64,000 nucleotides of DNA, taken from NCBI GenBank assembly GCA_021777215.1, contig JAJYDS010000002.1:33647-97646 (forward strand), read 5' to 3'. Both the position numbers and the translations under genes were made by a program. Below are positions 26,789 through 35,917 of this stretch, piece by piece; position 1 is the first letter of the stretch, and every line of letters begins with the position of its first letter. The notes beneath the pieces are model-generated. The model had not been told where the DNA came from, did no database searches, and saw only the letters and a program-made list of their open reading frames with translations. The DNA comes from a bacterium. Its GTDB lineage: Bacteria > Babelota > Babeliae > Babelales > Vermiphilaceae.

Positions 26789-27607
26789 TTATTTCATGAT
26801 TGCATTGAGTGCTGCCAGCCAGTCTTTTGGATTGCCCACGTCGTAACGTGTACCGGAAACCTTGAGAGCGAGTACCTTTTCATCATAGTGGTGCATCATG
26901 TATTTAATGGCATCGGTAAGCTGAATCTCTCCGCCGGCGCCAGGAGTGGTCTTTTGTAGTGCGGCAAAAATTTTAGGTGAGAGTACATACCTTCCGATGA
27001 TACCAAAATGAGAGGGGGCATTTTCTGGTAATGGCTTTTCTACAAGGTCACTCAGCTGAAAAAGAGAAGGGGCGAGCTGCTCCTTTATCGCTATAACGCC
27101 ATAGGATGATAGTTTTTCCTGCGGTACCTCACATACGGCGATTACCGAGGCGTTATATGTATCAGCGATGGCGATGAGCTGGCCAATTGCAGGAACAGCG
27201 CTGAGCATTATGTCATCAGGTAGGATAACGCCAAAAGCTTCATCACCGATGACTTGTTGTGCCTGCAGGACGGCATGGCCAAGTCCAAGCGGTTCAAGTT
27301 GTTCAATTGCGCGAATAGTACTATTTTCGTGAATTCTTTTCACGCTATCCAACAGATGCAACTTTCCTTTTTCCGCCAACCTTTTTTCAAGATCAGGATA
27401 GGGGGCAAAATGGTCAAAGAGTGCCTGTTTATCTTTATTGGCTATAATGGAAAAATCGTGAATGCCTGCCTCCAGCGCTTCTTCGATAATATATTGAATA
27501 GCGGGCTTGTTCCCAAGCGGCACCATTTCTTTGGGAATTACTTTCGTTTGTGGCAAAAAACGAGTGCCGAGTCCTGCTGCAGGTATAACAACTTTAGTGA
27601 CAGCCAT
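26789..27607 (-). CDS. galU: UTP--glucose-1-phosphate uridylyltransferase
   Basis: GalU makes UDP-glucose, the donor for surface glycans. The N-terminus AVTKVVIPAAGLGTRFLPQTK carries the nucleotide-binding GLGTRFLP, then KEMVPLGNKPAIQYIIEEAL. Later motifs include LGHAVLQA, VILPDD and a C-terminal YDVGNPKDWLAA. The ATG at 27607 is chosen because the family starts there and a GGGGAG lies upstream; a longer frame from 27658 adds an unrelated tail. At 272 residues it is slightly short but complete. It is flanked by two flippase-like genes, which suggests a small polysaccharide cluster. Confidence 0.93.
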   Translation of the reverse strand: MAVTKVVIPAAGLGTRFLPQTKVIPKEMVPLGNKPAIQYIIEEALEAGIHDFSIIANKDKQALFDHFAPYPDLEKRLAEKGKLHLLDSVKRIHENSTIRAIEQLEPLGLGHAVLQAQQVIGDEAFGVILPDDIMLSAVPAIGQLIAIADTYNASVIAVCEVPQEKLSSYGVIAIKEQLAPSLFQLSDLVEKPLPENAPSHFGIIGRYVLSPKIFAALQKTTPGAGGEIQLTDAIKYMMHHYDEKVLALKVSGTRYDVGNPKDWLAALNAIMK

Positions 27608-27970
27608 GACTGATCTCCCCGGATTGGTAATGAGAACCCCAACAGCGCGCTCACACACAGGTCGCTACGAAAGGTACTTACGTTAAACGCATTTTCTTTT
27701 TCCTCTACTGTATAGCATGTGTGTTATTTTGCAACTATTGACAATTTTCTCCAAGAAATAAATGTTATTTTTTTAAAAGCCATAGAATTCAATCGGTTTA
27801 TTTTTGTCGTGCGCCATCCAGATGCAAGCTATTTTTGCCGGACAATGAATTTTTATTGATAGCTTATTACTTTTGCGTGAAGTAAAAAATAAAGCGATTG
27901 TCGAGCGCGAGCGTTGTTGTTTTTTTGAAGAAGCATTGGGAGCTGCTTTATAGAACATTCTGTGAATGTT
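27608..27970. other. Intergenic region before galU
   Basis: No gene is recognisable. On the minus strand an extended -10, TGCTATACA (27727-27719), could be the galU promoter, without a clear -35 box. A 61-codon frame at 27773-27958 on the minus strand has no ribosome-binding site and is probably not a gene. Confidence 0.4.
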
Positions 27971-29341
27971 TTATAAAAAAAGTCGAATAACCAAAAAAAG
28001 AACTGTGCCAATAAGGGGTGGATATACTAATTGTTTCATGGAGGCTAGTGCTGTTTTGGTTTGGTTAACGTGGCTGAGCGTGTAGGATCGCACTACAAAA
28101 AATGCACAGATGCGGATAGCCAATAAAATACTGATGGTCGAGAGTAATGAGAGTTGTCCGGTGACGCGTATAGTTAAATAAAGGGCGGCAGCAGTTCCTC
28201 CGTTAATGAACGTTAAAAAAAGAGCTCGCTCTTGGACAATAAGAAGTCGTTCAAATGTGGTGAAAAAATTTTCTGATAATTGCATGCTAAAAATAAGAGC
28301 CAGCAGGACAAGGTGAGGAGACTGTTGTGCAAGTGGGGCTTGGGTAAAAAACAGAAAACTGCTACCGATAACCACGGCTAATAAAAGTATGCTCGCCAGG
28401 AAAGCAAGGAGCGTTTTTTGTACGAGCATAAAAGCGTGTCGCATATTTTTTGATTCTTTGCCAACAAGCTGAGCAAAAAGAGCGCTGGCTGAAAAACCAA
28501 TTATTTTTTGGAGTGCGCTGGTAATGCCATAACTTACATAACAGACTAACTTGAGTTGTCCCGCGACAGCAAAGCCACCTCGCAGCGCAAAAAAAGGAAC
28601 TAAAAAATTGCTAGAAAAAAGCTGATGAACTAATTGATTGGTTAAATTTAAAAAACGATTTTTTATAAAGAGGGTTTGAGATATTGATTCTGTCAAAGTA
28701 GGAGGTAGTAATGGAAGTTGCTGATAAAGTCGATAAACAAAAAACGCACTCACAAGTGTTGCGCCCAACCAGCAGATCAACATGGGTAAAAAAAGATGCA
28801 TAAGTGTAAGCGACAAGCCACAAAAGTGGCCAAGCCATACGGCGCAGACATAACTGAGAACGGTTGCGCTTTCAATGCCGGCAACAAGAGGCGTGTGAAA
28901 AGCAAGTTGTAACACCATGCGCAAGCTTTTTTTCACGCTTTCGCAGATAAGTATGCCAAGCAAGGTGAGCGCCAAGGGGAATGAAAAAGAAGGCGAGCGA
29001 TAAGGGAGAATTATCCAGAGAAAAGAGATGAGCGTTCCCAGGACAAATGCAATAACTATTGTAGCGCCAATGTGTCGCATAATTATTGTCTGCATTTGAA
29101 TACGCGAAGAAACTGCGCGCGTATAAAAAGCACTTAATGTTGCATCTAATCCTGCGTTTGCCAGAGTAGCCAAAAGAAATACTAATGAAAAAAGAGTACC
29201 CATCATGCCAAAAAAGGCAGGAGTCGTTGCATAAAAAAGAGCGGCATAATGGCCCGTCAAAACAACCTGATAGACGCAGGCGTCAAAAAAATTCCAGCGG
29301 ACACTTTTAAAAAAACTAGAATGTAATGCTGATTTTTGCAC
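27971..29341 (-). CDS. Polytopic membrane protein, flippase-like
   Basis: A 456-residue protein with many membrane helices, about 12, and short loops. Its texture resembles Wzx/MATE-type lipid-linked sugar flippases, like the gene at 23913-25202. The two share the style of N-terminus (SVRWNFFDACVYQVVLTGHYAALFYA) but I did not align them. It ends close to galU on the same strand, with a 363-base gap. I would not name the substrate. Confidence 0.55.
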   Translation of the reverse strand: MQKSALHSSFFKSVRWNFFDACVYQVVLTGHYAALFYATTPAFFGMMGTLFSLVFLLATLANAGLDATLSAFYTRAVSSRIQMQTIIMRHIGATIVIAFVLGTLISFLWIILPYRSPSFSFPLALTLLGILICESVKKSLRMVLQLAFHTPLVAGIESATVLSYVCAVWLGHFCGLSLTLMHLFLPMLICWLGATLVSAFFVYRLYQQLPLLPPTLTESISQTLFIKNRFLNLTNQLVHQLFSSNFLVPFFALRGGFAVAGQLKLVCYVSYGITSALQKIIGFSASALFAQLVGKESKNMRHAFMLVQKTLLAFLASILLLAVVIGSSFLFFTQAPLAQQSPHLVLLALIFSMQLSENFFTTFERLLIVQERALFLTFINGGTAAALYLTIRVTGQLSLLSTISILLAIRICAFFVVRSYTLSHVNQTKTALASMKQLVYPPLIGTVLFLVIRLFL

Positions 29342-29451
29342 AGATACTTACTTTGTTTTTGTGGGTAAATCTCTTAGCGTAAACATCTAAATGTCGCATA
29401 ACTATTTTCAACTTTTTCTATCCATAAAAAATCAAAAGAAAAAGAATGAAC

Positions 29452-29487
29452 AGAGCTTCTTTTTTGTCTTTAAAAAAAAGAAGCTCT
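29452..29487. terminator. Bidirectional terminator-like hairpin between divergent genes
   Basis: AGAGCTTCT (29452-29460) with T-run and A-run between it and AGAAGCTCT (to 29487) make a long stem. It lies between a minus-strand membrane-protein gene and a plus-strand gene, so it is not placed to end either one; it may insulate them. Confidence 0.45.
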
Positions 29488-29549
29488 TGCTGTTATGCTT
29501 AATTCTACTATACGCTATTTTAGGCTTAGATTAAAGAGGGGGTGCGGCA

Positions 29550-30344
29550 ATGCATGGCAAAAAGTGGTATAAAACTCTTTCCTGTGTTTCATTTTGTATT
29601 TTTTTTTCGCATGCAACAATAGAGCAAGAGGTAACAAAGCTATTTGATGCGCGAGAGCAAAAAGGTGCCAGCAGCCTTGCGGGTCCTATCCATGAATATT
29701 TGACGCAGCGGCTTACCCCTGCAATGAACCTGATACCTGCCTTGATTAAAAAAAAATGTTTTTTACCTTTGTTGCCCGTACAGCAGTTAGGGATTAAACA
29801 TGCAGACATAAAAGATTGTATTTTAAAAATGGGGCAAGATAAAAGCCTTGTTCCCCTGCAAGAGCTATGGGCAACATACTTGTCGCATAATTTTTACCAG
29901 CAAACACTTTTTACACGGGAATTTCTTTTGGCGCTCATAAGCTTCTTTACCTATACCTCTGGTACCCTAAAAAATACTTCCATTTCTTGGGAACAACTTA
30001 ATAGTGAACCAGTAGAAGACATCTCTGCGCTATCTTCTGCGCATAAACCATCGCTTGCGCATATTGTGGATTTATATTTTGCCATACAAAATTTACCTAT
30101 TTTACAACTTTTAGCAACGCTCGATGACTTGGTGATACAGGTGAAAGACATTCTACAGGTATATGAATTAAATAACACTTTGACATGGAAACAATGGCTT
30201 TCTCACTATTGGTGGACTTCTCCTGTTGTTCTTTTTTCCTGTATACAAATAGGGATAAATGCCTATCAAAGTTTTAGCATGTATCGCTTTAAAATTCCTC
30301 GCACAAATACAGCCAGACTGCAGCGATCTGATGCACCATTTTAA
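29550..30344 (+). CDS. Exported hypothetical protein with C-terminal membrane segment
   Basis: A 264-residue protein. The N-terminus (KTLSCVSFCIFFSHATIEQ) looks like a signal peptide, and a hydrophobic segment near the C-terminus (SPVVLFSCIQIGINAYQSF) could anchor it. The middle is helical with no recognised motif. GAGGGGG lies before the ATG. It precedes carD by 80 bases, but a role cannot be inferred. Confidence 0.6.
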   Translation: MHGKKWYKTLSCVSFCIFFSHATIEQEVTKLFDAREQKGASSLAGPIHEYLTQRLTPAMNLIPALIKKKCFLPLLPVQQLGIKHADIKDCILKMGQDKSLVPLQELWATYLSHNFYQQTLFTREFLLALISFFTYTSGTLKNTSISWEQLNSEPVEDISALSSAHKPSLAHIVDLYFAIQNLPILQLLATLDDLVIQVKDILQVYELNNTLTWKQWLSHYWWTSPVVLFSCIQIGINAYQSFSMYRFKIPRTNTARLQRSDAPF

Positions 30345-30432
30345 AAATTTTTTTTTCTGATACACTATTAACGACTAACGGGTAAAAGATTTTTGAGACT
30401 AACCAGTTCCCTTACTCTGGAAGGGGTTGTCT

Positions 30433-30966
30433 GTGTTTGTACTCAATGAAAAAGTCGTTTACCCTGGACATGGGGTTGCACGTGTTAATAGAATAATAGA
30501 AAAAAGAGTTGCTGGTACGATAACGCATTTCTTTGAACTCGTATTTCTTCATAAAGATATGACCATTTTAGTACCTATTAATAATCTGGCCTCCGTTGGT
30601 ATACGGCGACTTACTTCTGGGCAGAATATTAATGAACTTATGGAGAAACTTTCTGAACCTACCGTAGTGCAAAAACTTCCCGAAACTTTGGCAAGCAACT
30701 GGAATAAACGAAGCAAAGAATACCAAGGAAAATTGCGCACGGGTAATATTCAGGAAATTTGCAAGATTTATAAAGACCTGCGCAGTATCGAAAAGAAAAA
30801 AGAGCTCTCGTTTGGAGAAAAAAACTTGTTGCAGCAAACCGAAGCTTTGTTGGTCGAAGAAATAGCTCTGGTTAAACAAGTAGAAGAAGATAAAGCGGTG
30901 GAACAGTTACGTGCATTAGTTTGTTGTCAACCACCAAAAGCAATGGGGCCAATGCGTACGACATAA
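30433..30966 (+). CDS. carD: CarD family transcriptional regulator
   Basis: CarD binds RNA polymerase beta and stabilises open complexes. The N-terminal Tudor-like domain reads VLNEKVVYPGHGVARVNRI and HFFELVF, followed by VPINNLASVGIRRL. A helical DNA-contacting C-terminus follows with ERE-type repeats of basic and acidic residues (GKLRTGNIQEICKIYKDL). Length, about 177 residues, is normal. The GTG at 30433 is chosen because GGAAGGGG lies seven bases upstream; a TTG at 30427 overlaps that signal too closely. Confidence 0.88.
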   Translation: MFVLNEKVVYPGHGVARVNRIIEKRVAGTITHFFELVFLHKDMTILVPINNLASVGIRRLTSGQNINELMEKLSEPTVVQKLPETLASNWNKRSKEYQGKLRTGNIQEICKIYKDLRSIEKKKELSFGEKNLLQQTEALLVEEIALVKQVEEDKAVEQLRALVCCQPPKAMGPMRTT

Positions 30967-31066
30967 AAAAACAGGCACCCTTCTGACACAGTACTCAGAG
31001 GTGCTCACATGCACTATAGTAAATTCACCAGTAGGGCTAACCCCCTGGGGTCCATATTTTTAATAT

Positions 31067-32062
31067 ATGAGCAGTATGCACGGGAAAAAACAAAAGTTTT
31101 TCATAGTATTGTATGGTCCAACGGCCGTCGGAAAAACCGATCTTTCCCTTGCTATAGCCCAGCAGTTGTCTGCTGAAATCATCAATATGGATGTTGGCCA
31201 ATTCTATACGCCGCTTTCTATTGGAACAGCAAAGCCTGATTGGTGTTCATTTTCAACTCCACACCACCTTTTTGATACAATAGATTCTCCACGTGATTTC
31301 AGCGTAACCGAATATCGGCAGTCCGTTCTTGAAAAAATGGACATGATATGGCAACGCAATCATGTTCCTCTGTTGGTGGGTGGCTCTGGATTTTATCTTT
31401 CCTCGCTCTTATTTCCTCCTCTTGCTGGACCTGAACCTGAGAAAGTTCTTTCCGTACTCACTAAAGAATCAAAGAACCTCTGGCATGAACTACATACTAT
31501 TGACCCTCTACGTGCCGCTGCGCTACACCCGCATGATACGTATCGCATTCAACGAGCTTTACAGATTTGGCACACCACACAACAAAAACCCTCTGAACGT
31601 CAAGCTCGCTATCAACCTCCAGCATCACATCTTATTATTTTCCTTACCCGAGATCGATCCGAATTGTACGCGCGCATAAATGAGCGAGTCAAAATTATGA
31701 TACACCAGGGGTGGATCGAAGAAGTTGAGCGCTTGCTTGAAAGCCCATGGAAAGCGTTTTTACAAAAAAAACGCTTAATAGGGTATCCTGAATTAATAGA
31801 GTATGCCACCCAGGAGAAAACAGCTGAAGCATTACAAAAGACTATAGAAACAATTCAACAAAAAACCCGTAATTATGCTAAACGTCAAGAAATATTTTGG
31901 CGCATGCTTGAAAAGAAGCTTTCAGAAGCACAATTCAACACCTCTAACGTCGAGCTGTGGTCAAAATTGATTACGATTAACTTGACGATACCAACCGGTG
32001 ATCAGTATATTAGTGACCTATTAAACTCTCTATCACCATTTTTAAATGGATGTAAAAAATGA
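31067..32062 (+). CDS. miaA: tRNA dimethylallyltransferase MiaA
   Basis: MiaA adds an isopentenyl group to A37 of tRNAs reading UNN codons. The P-loop YGPTAVGKTDLS is near residue 18, followed by IINMDVGQFYTPLSIGTAKP, where the usual DSMQVY is MDVGQFY. The signatures PLLVGGSGFYL and a C-terminal basic helix with RLIGYPEL are present. The length of 331 is slightly above average. It is the first of a tight unit with a SPOR protein, overlapping it by four bases. Confidence 0.93.
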   Translation: MSSMHGKKQKFFIVLYGPTAVGKTDLSLAIAQQLSAEIINMDVGQFYTPLSIGTAKPDWCSFSTPHHLFDTIDSPRDFSVTEYRQSVLEKMDMIWQRNHVPLLVGGSGFYLSSLLFPPLAGPEPEKVLSVLTKESKNLWHELHTIDPLRAAALHPHDTYRIQRALQIWHTTQQKPSERQARYQPPASHLIIFLTRDRSELYARINERVKIMIHQGWIEEVERLLESPWKAFLQKKRLIGYPELIEYATQEKTAEALQKTIETIQQKTRNYAKRQEIFWRMLEKKLSEAQFNTSNVELWSKLITINLTIPTGDQYISDLLNSLSPFLNGCKK

Positions 32063-32766
32063 AGCTTCCAGAAAAAGAGTATGAATGTCCCAATCATGAC
32101 CATGAGAAAGTATCAGGAGTGTTTTTTGGCGCACGCACAATCAGTTGGATAACTGCGATTGCATGTGTATTTTTATTTTTTTCTTTTTTTACCGGCTATT
32201 TTTTAGGGCAGAAACGGGCAATTGCTCGTTTTACGCATAAACTTGACCAAGACTCATTTGCCGATCAAATCTATGCCGCCTTGTGTAGCATGGATGAATC
32301 ACAGGAGCTCACGCAAACTGATGATGCTACAACAACCGATGATGATGCTTTACAAGTAAGCACCTCGTCTGAGGAACAAAAGCCCGCTGAATCTTCTACA
32401 CGTATTGCATCAGATCAAATAGAACTGGATGAAGCATCTGCCTATGCATCTACTCCTGAACAGGCCAACAATCAGGTAGAAACAACTGCACTGGAAAACA
32501 ATACGCAAGAAATAAGCACCCAATATTATGCGCAGCTGGCAGGATTTGGCACAGCAAAAGCAGCGCAACGATGGGCTCATCATCTGCAAAAAAATGGTAC
32601 TCCCGTATTTGTAAAAAAGAGAAGTAGTCGATCCGCTCGAGGATCACTTATTTCATGGTATCAGGTGGTAACTGAACGCTTTCAAGACAAAGCAAAATTA
32701 GAAGAGTTGGTTGCCACGATAAAAAGGGAAGAAAAAATTTCTGATGTTCATCTAGTAAGTTGTTAA
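32059..32766 (+). CDS. SPOR-domain inner-membrane protein
   Basis: A 235-residue protein with a cytoplasmic N-terminus, one membrane helix (ISWITAIACVFLFFSFFTGYFLG, about residues 30-52), an acidic Thr/Ser/Glu-rich periplasmic linker, and a C-terminal SPOR domain (YYAQLAGFGTAKAAQRWAHHL through SWYQVVTERFQDKAKLEELV). SPOR domains bind denuded peptidoglycan at division sites. This fits the presence of murF and two Zap-like genes in the window. The start overlaps the miaA stop by four bases (ATGA), so translation is likely coupled. Confidence 0.82.
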   Translation: MKLPEKEYECPNHDHEKVSGVFFGARTISWITAIACVFLFFSFFTGYFLGQKRAIARFTHKLDQDSFADQIYAALCSMDESQELTQTDDATTTDDDALQVSTSSEEQKPAESSTRIASDQIELDEASAYASTPEQANNQVETTALENNTQEISTQYYAQLAGFGTAKAAQRWAHHLQKNGTPVFVKKRSSRSARGSLISWYQVVTERFQDKAKLEELVATIKREEKISDVHLVSC

Positions 32767-32796
32767 GCAGTTTTTATAAAAAATAAAGGATTCTTC

Positions 32797-34776
32797 ATGA
32801 TTATTGCTATTCGAAAAACTATTAAAAGACATGCAGCCCAATGGCTTGGAGTCGTCTTCTTGGCTATTCTTGCATTCGGTCTTTTCTACACACCGGGACT
32901 GCGTCGCGCAGCCGGACCAAATGCTTGGGCTCTTGATATTAACACAGAAAAAATTGGGCTCGCTGAATTTAGGCAAAGAACTACAAATATACAACGTCAA
33001 ATGGCTGTGATTCGTGCTCAGTATGGTAAAATCGCTGATCTTATTTTTCAAGCACAGGGTATGAGTTTGAAGCCCGAAGAACGAGCTCTGCAGACGCTGA
33101 TGCAAGAAACGCTCCTTAATCAGGCAGCTACGCACATGGGCATTAGTTTTAGCCGAGACTATAGCATAGAAAATATGGCCCGTGCTCAACAAGAACTTTT
33201 TGATATTATTCCTATGGAATTGTTCGATCCTTACCACGGTCTTGATGTTAAGCGCCTTCATCATTGGATAGCGCAACAGGGACTTTCAGAACAATTTCTT
33301 GAGAATGCCATTGCGCAAGCTTTTGCTCGCCAACTCACGCGAGACCTTGTCGCACAGGCAAGCTATGTTCCTCGGTATGCATTGGAGCATGAAGCTATAA
33401 TTCGTACCGCCGGACGGACCTTTTCAATACTCAAATTTTCTCGTGAACCCTTGCTGAAACAAGAACAAGGAAAGCCAATTTCCCAAGCAGAACTTTCTGC
33501 CTTTTATAACCAAGAAAATGCAAAAAATCAACGGTATTGGGTTCCTGAAAAACGCTCCGGTTCATTCTGGCGTTTTGAACCGAGCAGCTATGGTATTACA
33601 ATAACCGAAGAAGAAATATCCTCCTATTACGATGATTATAAAGCGCAACGCTTCGTCCAAGAACCCGCAAAAATACAAGTTCGTCATATTTTGTTTGCAA
33701 TTCCTTCAGAAGCTGAACGTCAAACCATATTTGAAAAAGCGCAAAGTATCCATGGTCAACTGAAAGCGGATCCAACTAAATTTGACTCACTTGCCAAAGA
33801 ATTCTCAGCAGACAAGGACTCGGCAAAAGAGGGAGGATTACTCCCATTCTTTAAGCGAGGAGACAGAGAAAAGGCCTTTGAAAAAATTGCATTTACCTTG
33901 AAGGCAGATGGCGATATTTCAGACGTTATCGAAACAGAAAAAGGCTTTGAGATACTTCAAAGAGTTGAGAAAAAAGCTCCCGTGTTTAAGTCCCTCAAAG
34001 AAGTGCGCGCAACTATAGAAAAAACATTGCTTGATCAGAAATTTGATGAGGCTTTCACTGCTGCGGCCCGCGAAGTAATTGATCAATATGCCCAAAATCC
34101 TGCCGCCTTTGATACCTTTATTGCTGAAAAAAACGGTAAAAAAACAACAATTTCAAATATTGACCGTACTAATGAAGAATGGGGCAAGCACCTATTTAGA
34201 ATGAGCAAGGGCGATCTTTCCTTCGCATTGGATAAAGAATCAGGGGTATTAATCTTACTTACCGATGTAACAGAACGTCATCTGCCCGCACTCGCCGATA
34301 TAGAAAGCCGGGTAAAACAAGATCTTTATGAAGAACGCGCGACACAAGCACTAAAAAAACAAGTTGCCGAAGCTAAAAAAGCCGCACGTACACAAACGTT
34401 AGACCTTGTACACAAACAATGGGGCGGCACTCTTGAAGCAGCCATCACCATAAAGCCTGATGATAAAAGCAACCTTGAGGCGCTCGCCAAAAAAGATCTT
34501 CCAGTCCAACAAATGTTTCAAATAGAAAAAAAGGGTGGTGCCATCGATAGTCACACAAATACACAAGGGTTTATAATTCGTCTTGATGAGATTGAATCGT
34601 TAAATCCGGAACAAATAGCAGCCGCTATTGCTAGCAAAGAAAGCGAAATTGAACATGAATCTACCGGTCTTTTTGTCCGTGGATTTATTGCTTCTTTAGC
34701 TAGACATGCTACAATAAAGATTAATGAGATAGAAAAAGAAGAATCAGACGAACAAGACGTGGCAAGCGAAGAATAA
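32797..34776 (+). CDS. PpiD/SurA-like periplasmic peptidyl-prolyl isomerase
   Basis: A 659-residue membrane-anchored chaperone. Residues about 15-33 form a single anchor (WLGVVFLAILAFGLFY), then a long helical SurA_N-like region. A parvulin domain follows, with IQVRHILFAIPSEAER and EFSADKDSAKEGGLLPFFKRGD near residues 290-385, and then a second helical region. PpiD helps newly exported proteins fold at the inner-membrane exit. AAAGGATT lies before the ATG. It overlaps recA by one base (TAATG). Only one parvulin domain is clearly visible. Confidence 0.85.
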   Translation: MIIAIRKTIKRHAAQWLGVVFLAILAFGLFYTPGLRRAAGPNAWALDINTEKIGLAEFRQRTTNIQRQMAVIRAQYGKIADLIFQAQGMSLKPEERALQTLMQETLLNQAATHMGISFSRDYSIENMARAQQELFDIIPMELFDPYHGLDVKRLHHWIAQQGLSEQFLENAIAQAFARQLTRDLVAQASYVPRYALEHEAIIRTAGRTFSILKFSREPLLKQEQGKPISQAELSAFYNQENAKNQRYWVPEKRSGSFWRFEPSSYGITITEEEISSYYDDYKAQRFVQEPAKIQVRHILFAIPSEAERQTIFEKAQSIHGQLKADPTKFDSLAKEFSADKDSAKEGGLLPFFKRGDREKAFEKIAFTLKADGDISDVIETEKGFEILQRVEKKAPVFKSLKEVRATIEKTLLDQKFDEAFTAAAREVIDQYAQNPAAFDTFIAEKNGKKTTISNIDRTNEEWGKHLFRMSKGDLSFALDKESGVLILLTDVTERHLPALADIESRVKQDLYEERATQALKKQVAEAKKAARTQTLDLVHKQWGGTLEAAITIKPDDKSNLEALAKKDLPVQQMFQIEKKGGAIDSHTNTQGFIIRLDEIESLNPEQIAAAIASKESEIEHESTGLFVRGFIASLARHATIKINEIEKEESDEQDVASEE

Positions 34777-35882
34777 TGAAAACAAAAGAAATACCCACAG
34801 CGATGTTACCTCAAGAGGCAGCATCAGTAGTGAATAATAATAAAAAAGCTGAAAAAAACGTCGGCGCAAAACCTGGCGAAAATGATCCCAAAAAGAAGGC
34901 CTTAGAGGTCACTTTTGCCCAAATTGATAAGCAATACGGCAATGGCGCTGTTATGCTCTTAGGTCAGGCGCCACATCGCCACATTGACGTTATTTCAACT
35001 GGCTCAATCCTTATTGATCAGGCCGTGGGAATCGGGGGGCTTCCTAAAGGACGAATTATTGAAATATTTGGTCCGGAAGCCTCAGGAAAGACAACATTGG
35101 CACTTCATGCCATTGCGCAAGCGCAGCAACGAGGCGGCATCTGTGCATTTATTGACGCTGAACATGCTTTAGACTCGGAGCACGCTGCACGTTTGGGTAT
35201 CAATATTAATGATTTGATTATCTCGCAGCCTGATTATGGCGAACAAGCGCTAGATATCGTCGAAATGCTTGTTCGGTCTGGCGCTGTTGATATGATAGTA
35301 GTCGATTCAGTAGCTGCCTTGGTTCCTAAGGCCGAATTAGAAGGAGATATGGGGGATTCTCATATGGGTCTTCAAGCGCGCCTTATGTCTCAGGCATTGA
35401 GAAAATTAACGCCGGTTGTACATAAATCACAAACCGTCTTGGTATTTATCAACCAAATAAGGCAAAATATTAATGCAATGCCATTTGCAAGCAAAGAGAT
35501 TACCACTGGAGGCAATGCACTTAAGTTTTATGCCTCCTTGCGTATTGATGTACGAAGAATCGCAAGTCTGAAAAAGAATGACCAGCATATAGGTAATCGC
35601 GTCTCGATTAAAATAGCAAAAAATAAGATGGCCCCACCTTTCAAGGTAGTGGAACTTGATCTTATTTTTGGTGAAGGTATCAGTCGCGAATTAGACTTAC
35701 TTGACGCGGCACTTTTTTATGGAACAATTGTTCAATCCGGTTCTTGGTTTTCTGTGGGCGACAAAAAATTCGCCCAAGGTCGAGAGCAGGCATTACAAGC
35801 CTTGAAAGCAGATGCTGTCTTGGCAAGTGATATCGCTCAACGTGTGCACGGCATTATAGAAGAACAAAAGCAGCTATTATAA
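34776..35882 (+). CDS. recA: Recombinase RecA
   Basis: RecA forms filaments on single-stranded DNA for repair and recombination. Walker A is GPEASGKTTL near residues 95-104, with VDSVAALVPKAELEGDMGD and the L2 region MSQALRKLTPVVHKS. The N-terminus has a lysine-rich extension of about 45 residues ahead of the core, longer than usual. It sits in an unusual operon with miaA, a SPOR protein and a PpiD-like protein, its ATG overlapping the preceding stop. No LexA gene or SOS box was seen nearby. Confidence 0.97.
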   Translation: MKTKEIPTAMLPQEAASVVNNNKKAEKNVGAKPGENDPKKKALEVTFAQIDKQYGNGAVMLLGQAPHRHIDVISTGSILIDQAVGIGGLPKGRIIEIFGPEASGKTTLALHAIAQAQQRGGICAFIDAEHALDSEHAARLGININDLIISQPDYGEQALDIVEMLVRSGAVDMIVVDSVAALVPKAELEGDMGDSHMGLQARLMSQALRKLTPVVHKSQTVLVFINQIRQNINAMPFASKEITTGGNALKFYASLRIDVRRIASLKKNDQHIGNRVSIKIAKNKMAPPFKVVELDLIFGEGISRELDLLDAALFYGTIVQSGSWFSVGDKKFAQGREQALQALKADAVLASDIAQRVHGIIEEQKQLL

Positions 35883-35917
35883 GAGCAATTCCTATTACTG
35901 TAGAGGTAGATGAGAAT

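Noticed and set aside
27773..27958. A 61-residue minus-strand frame after the flippase gene
   Set aside because: No ribosome-binding site and no recognisable product; composition looks like intergenic DNA.
29390..29418. A dif-like stretch with CGCATAA in the 29.34-29.55 kb gap
   Set aside because: Only the XerC-side half resembles the dif consensus; the XerD half does not. A similar stretch near 29071 lies within a coding gene.
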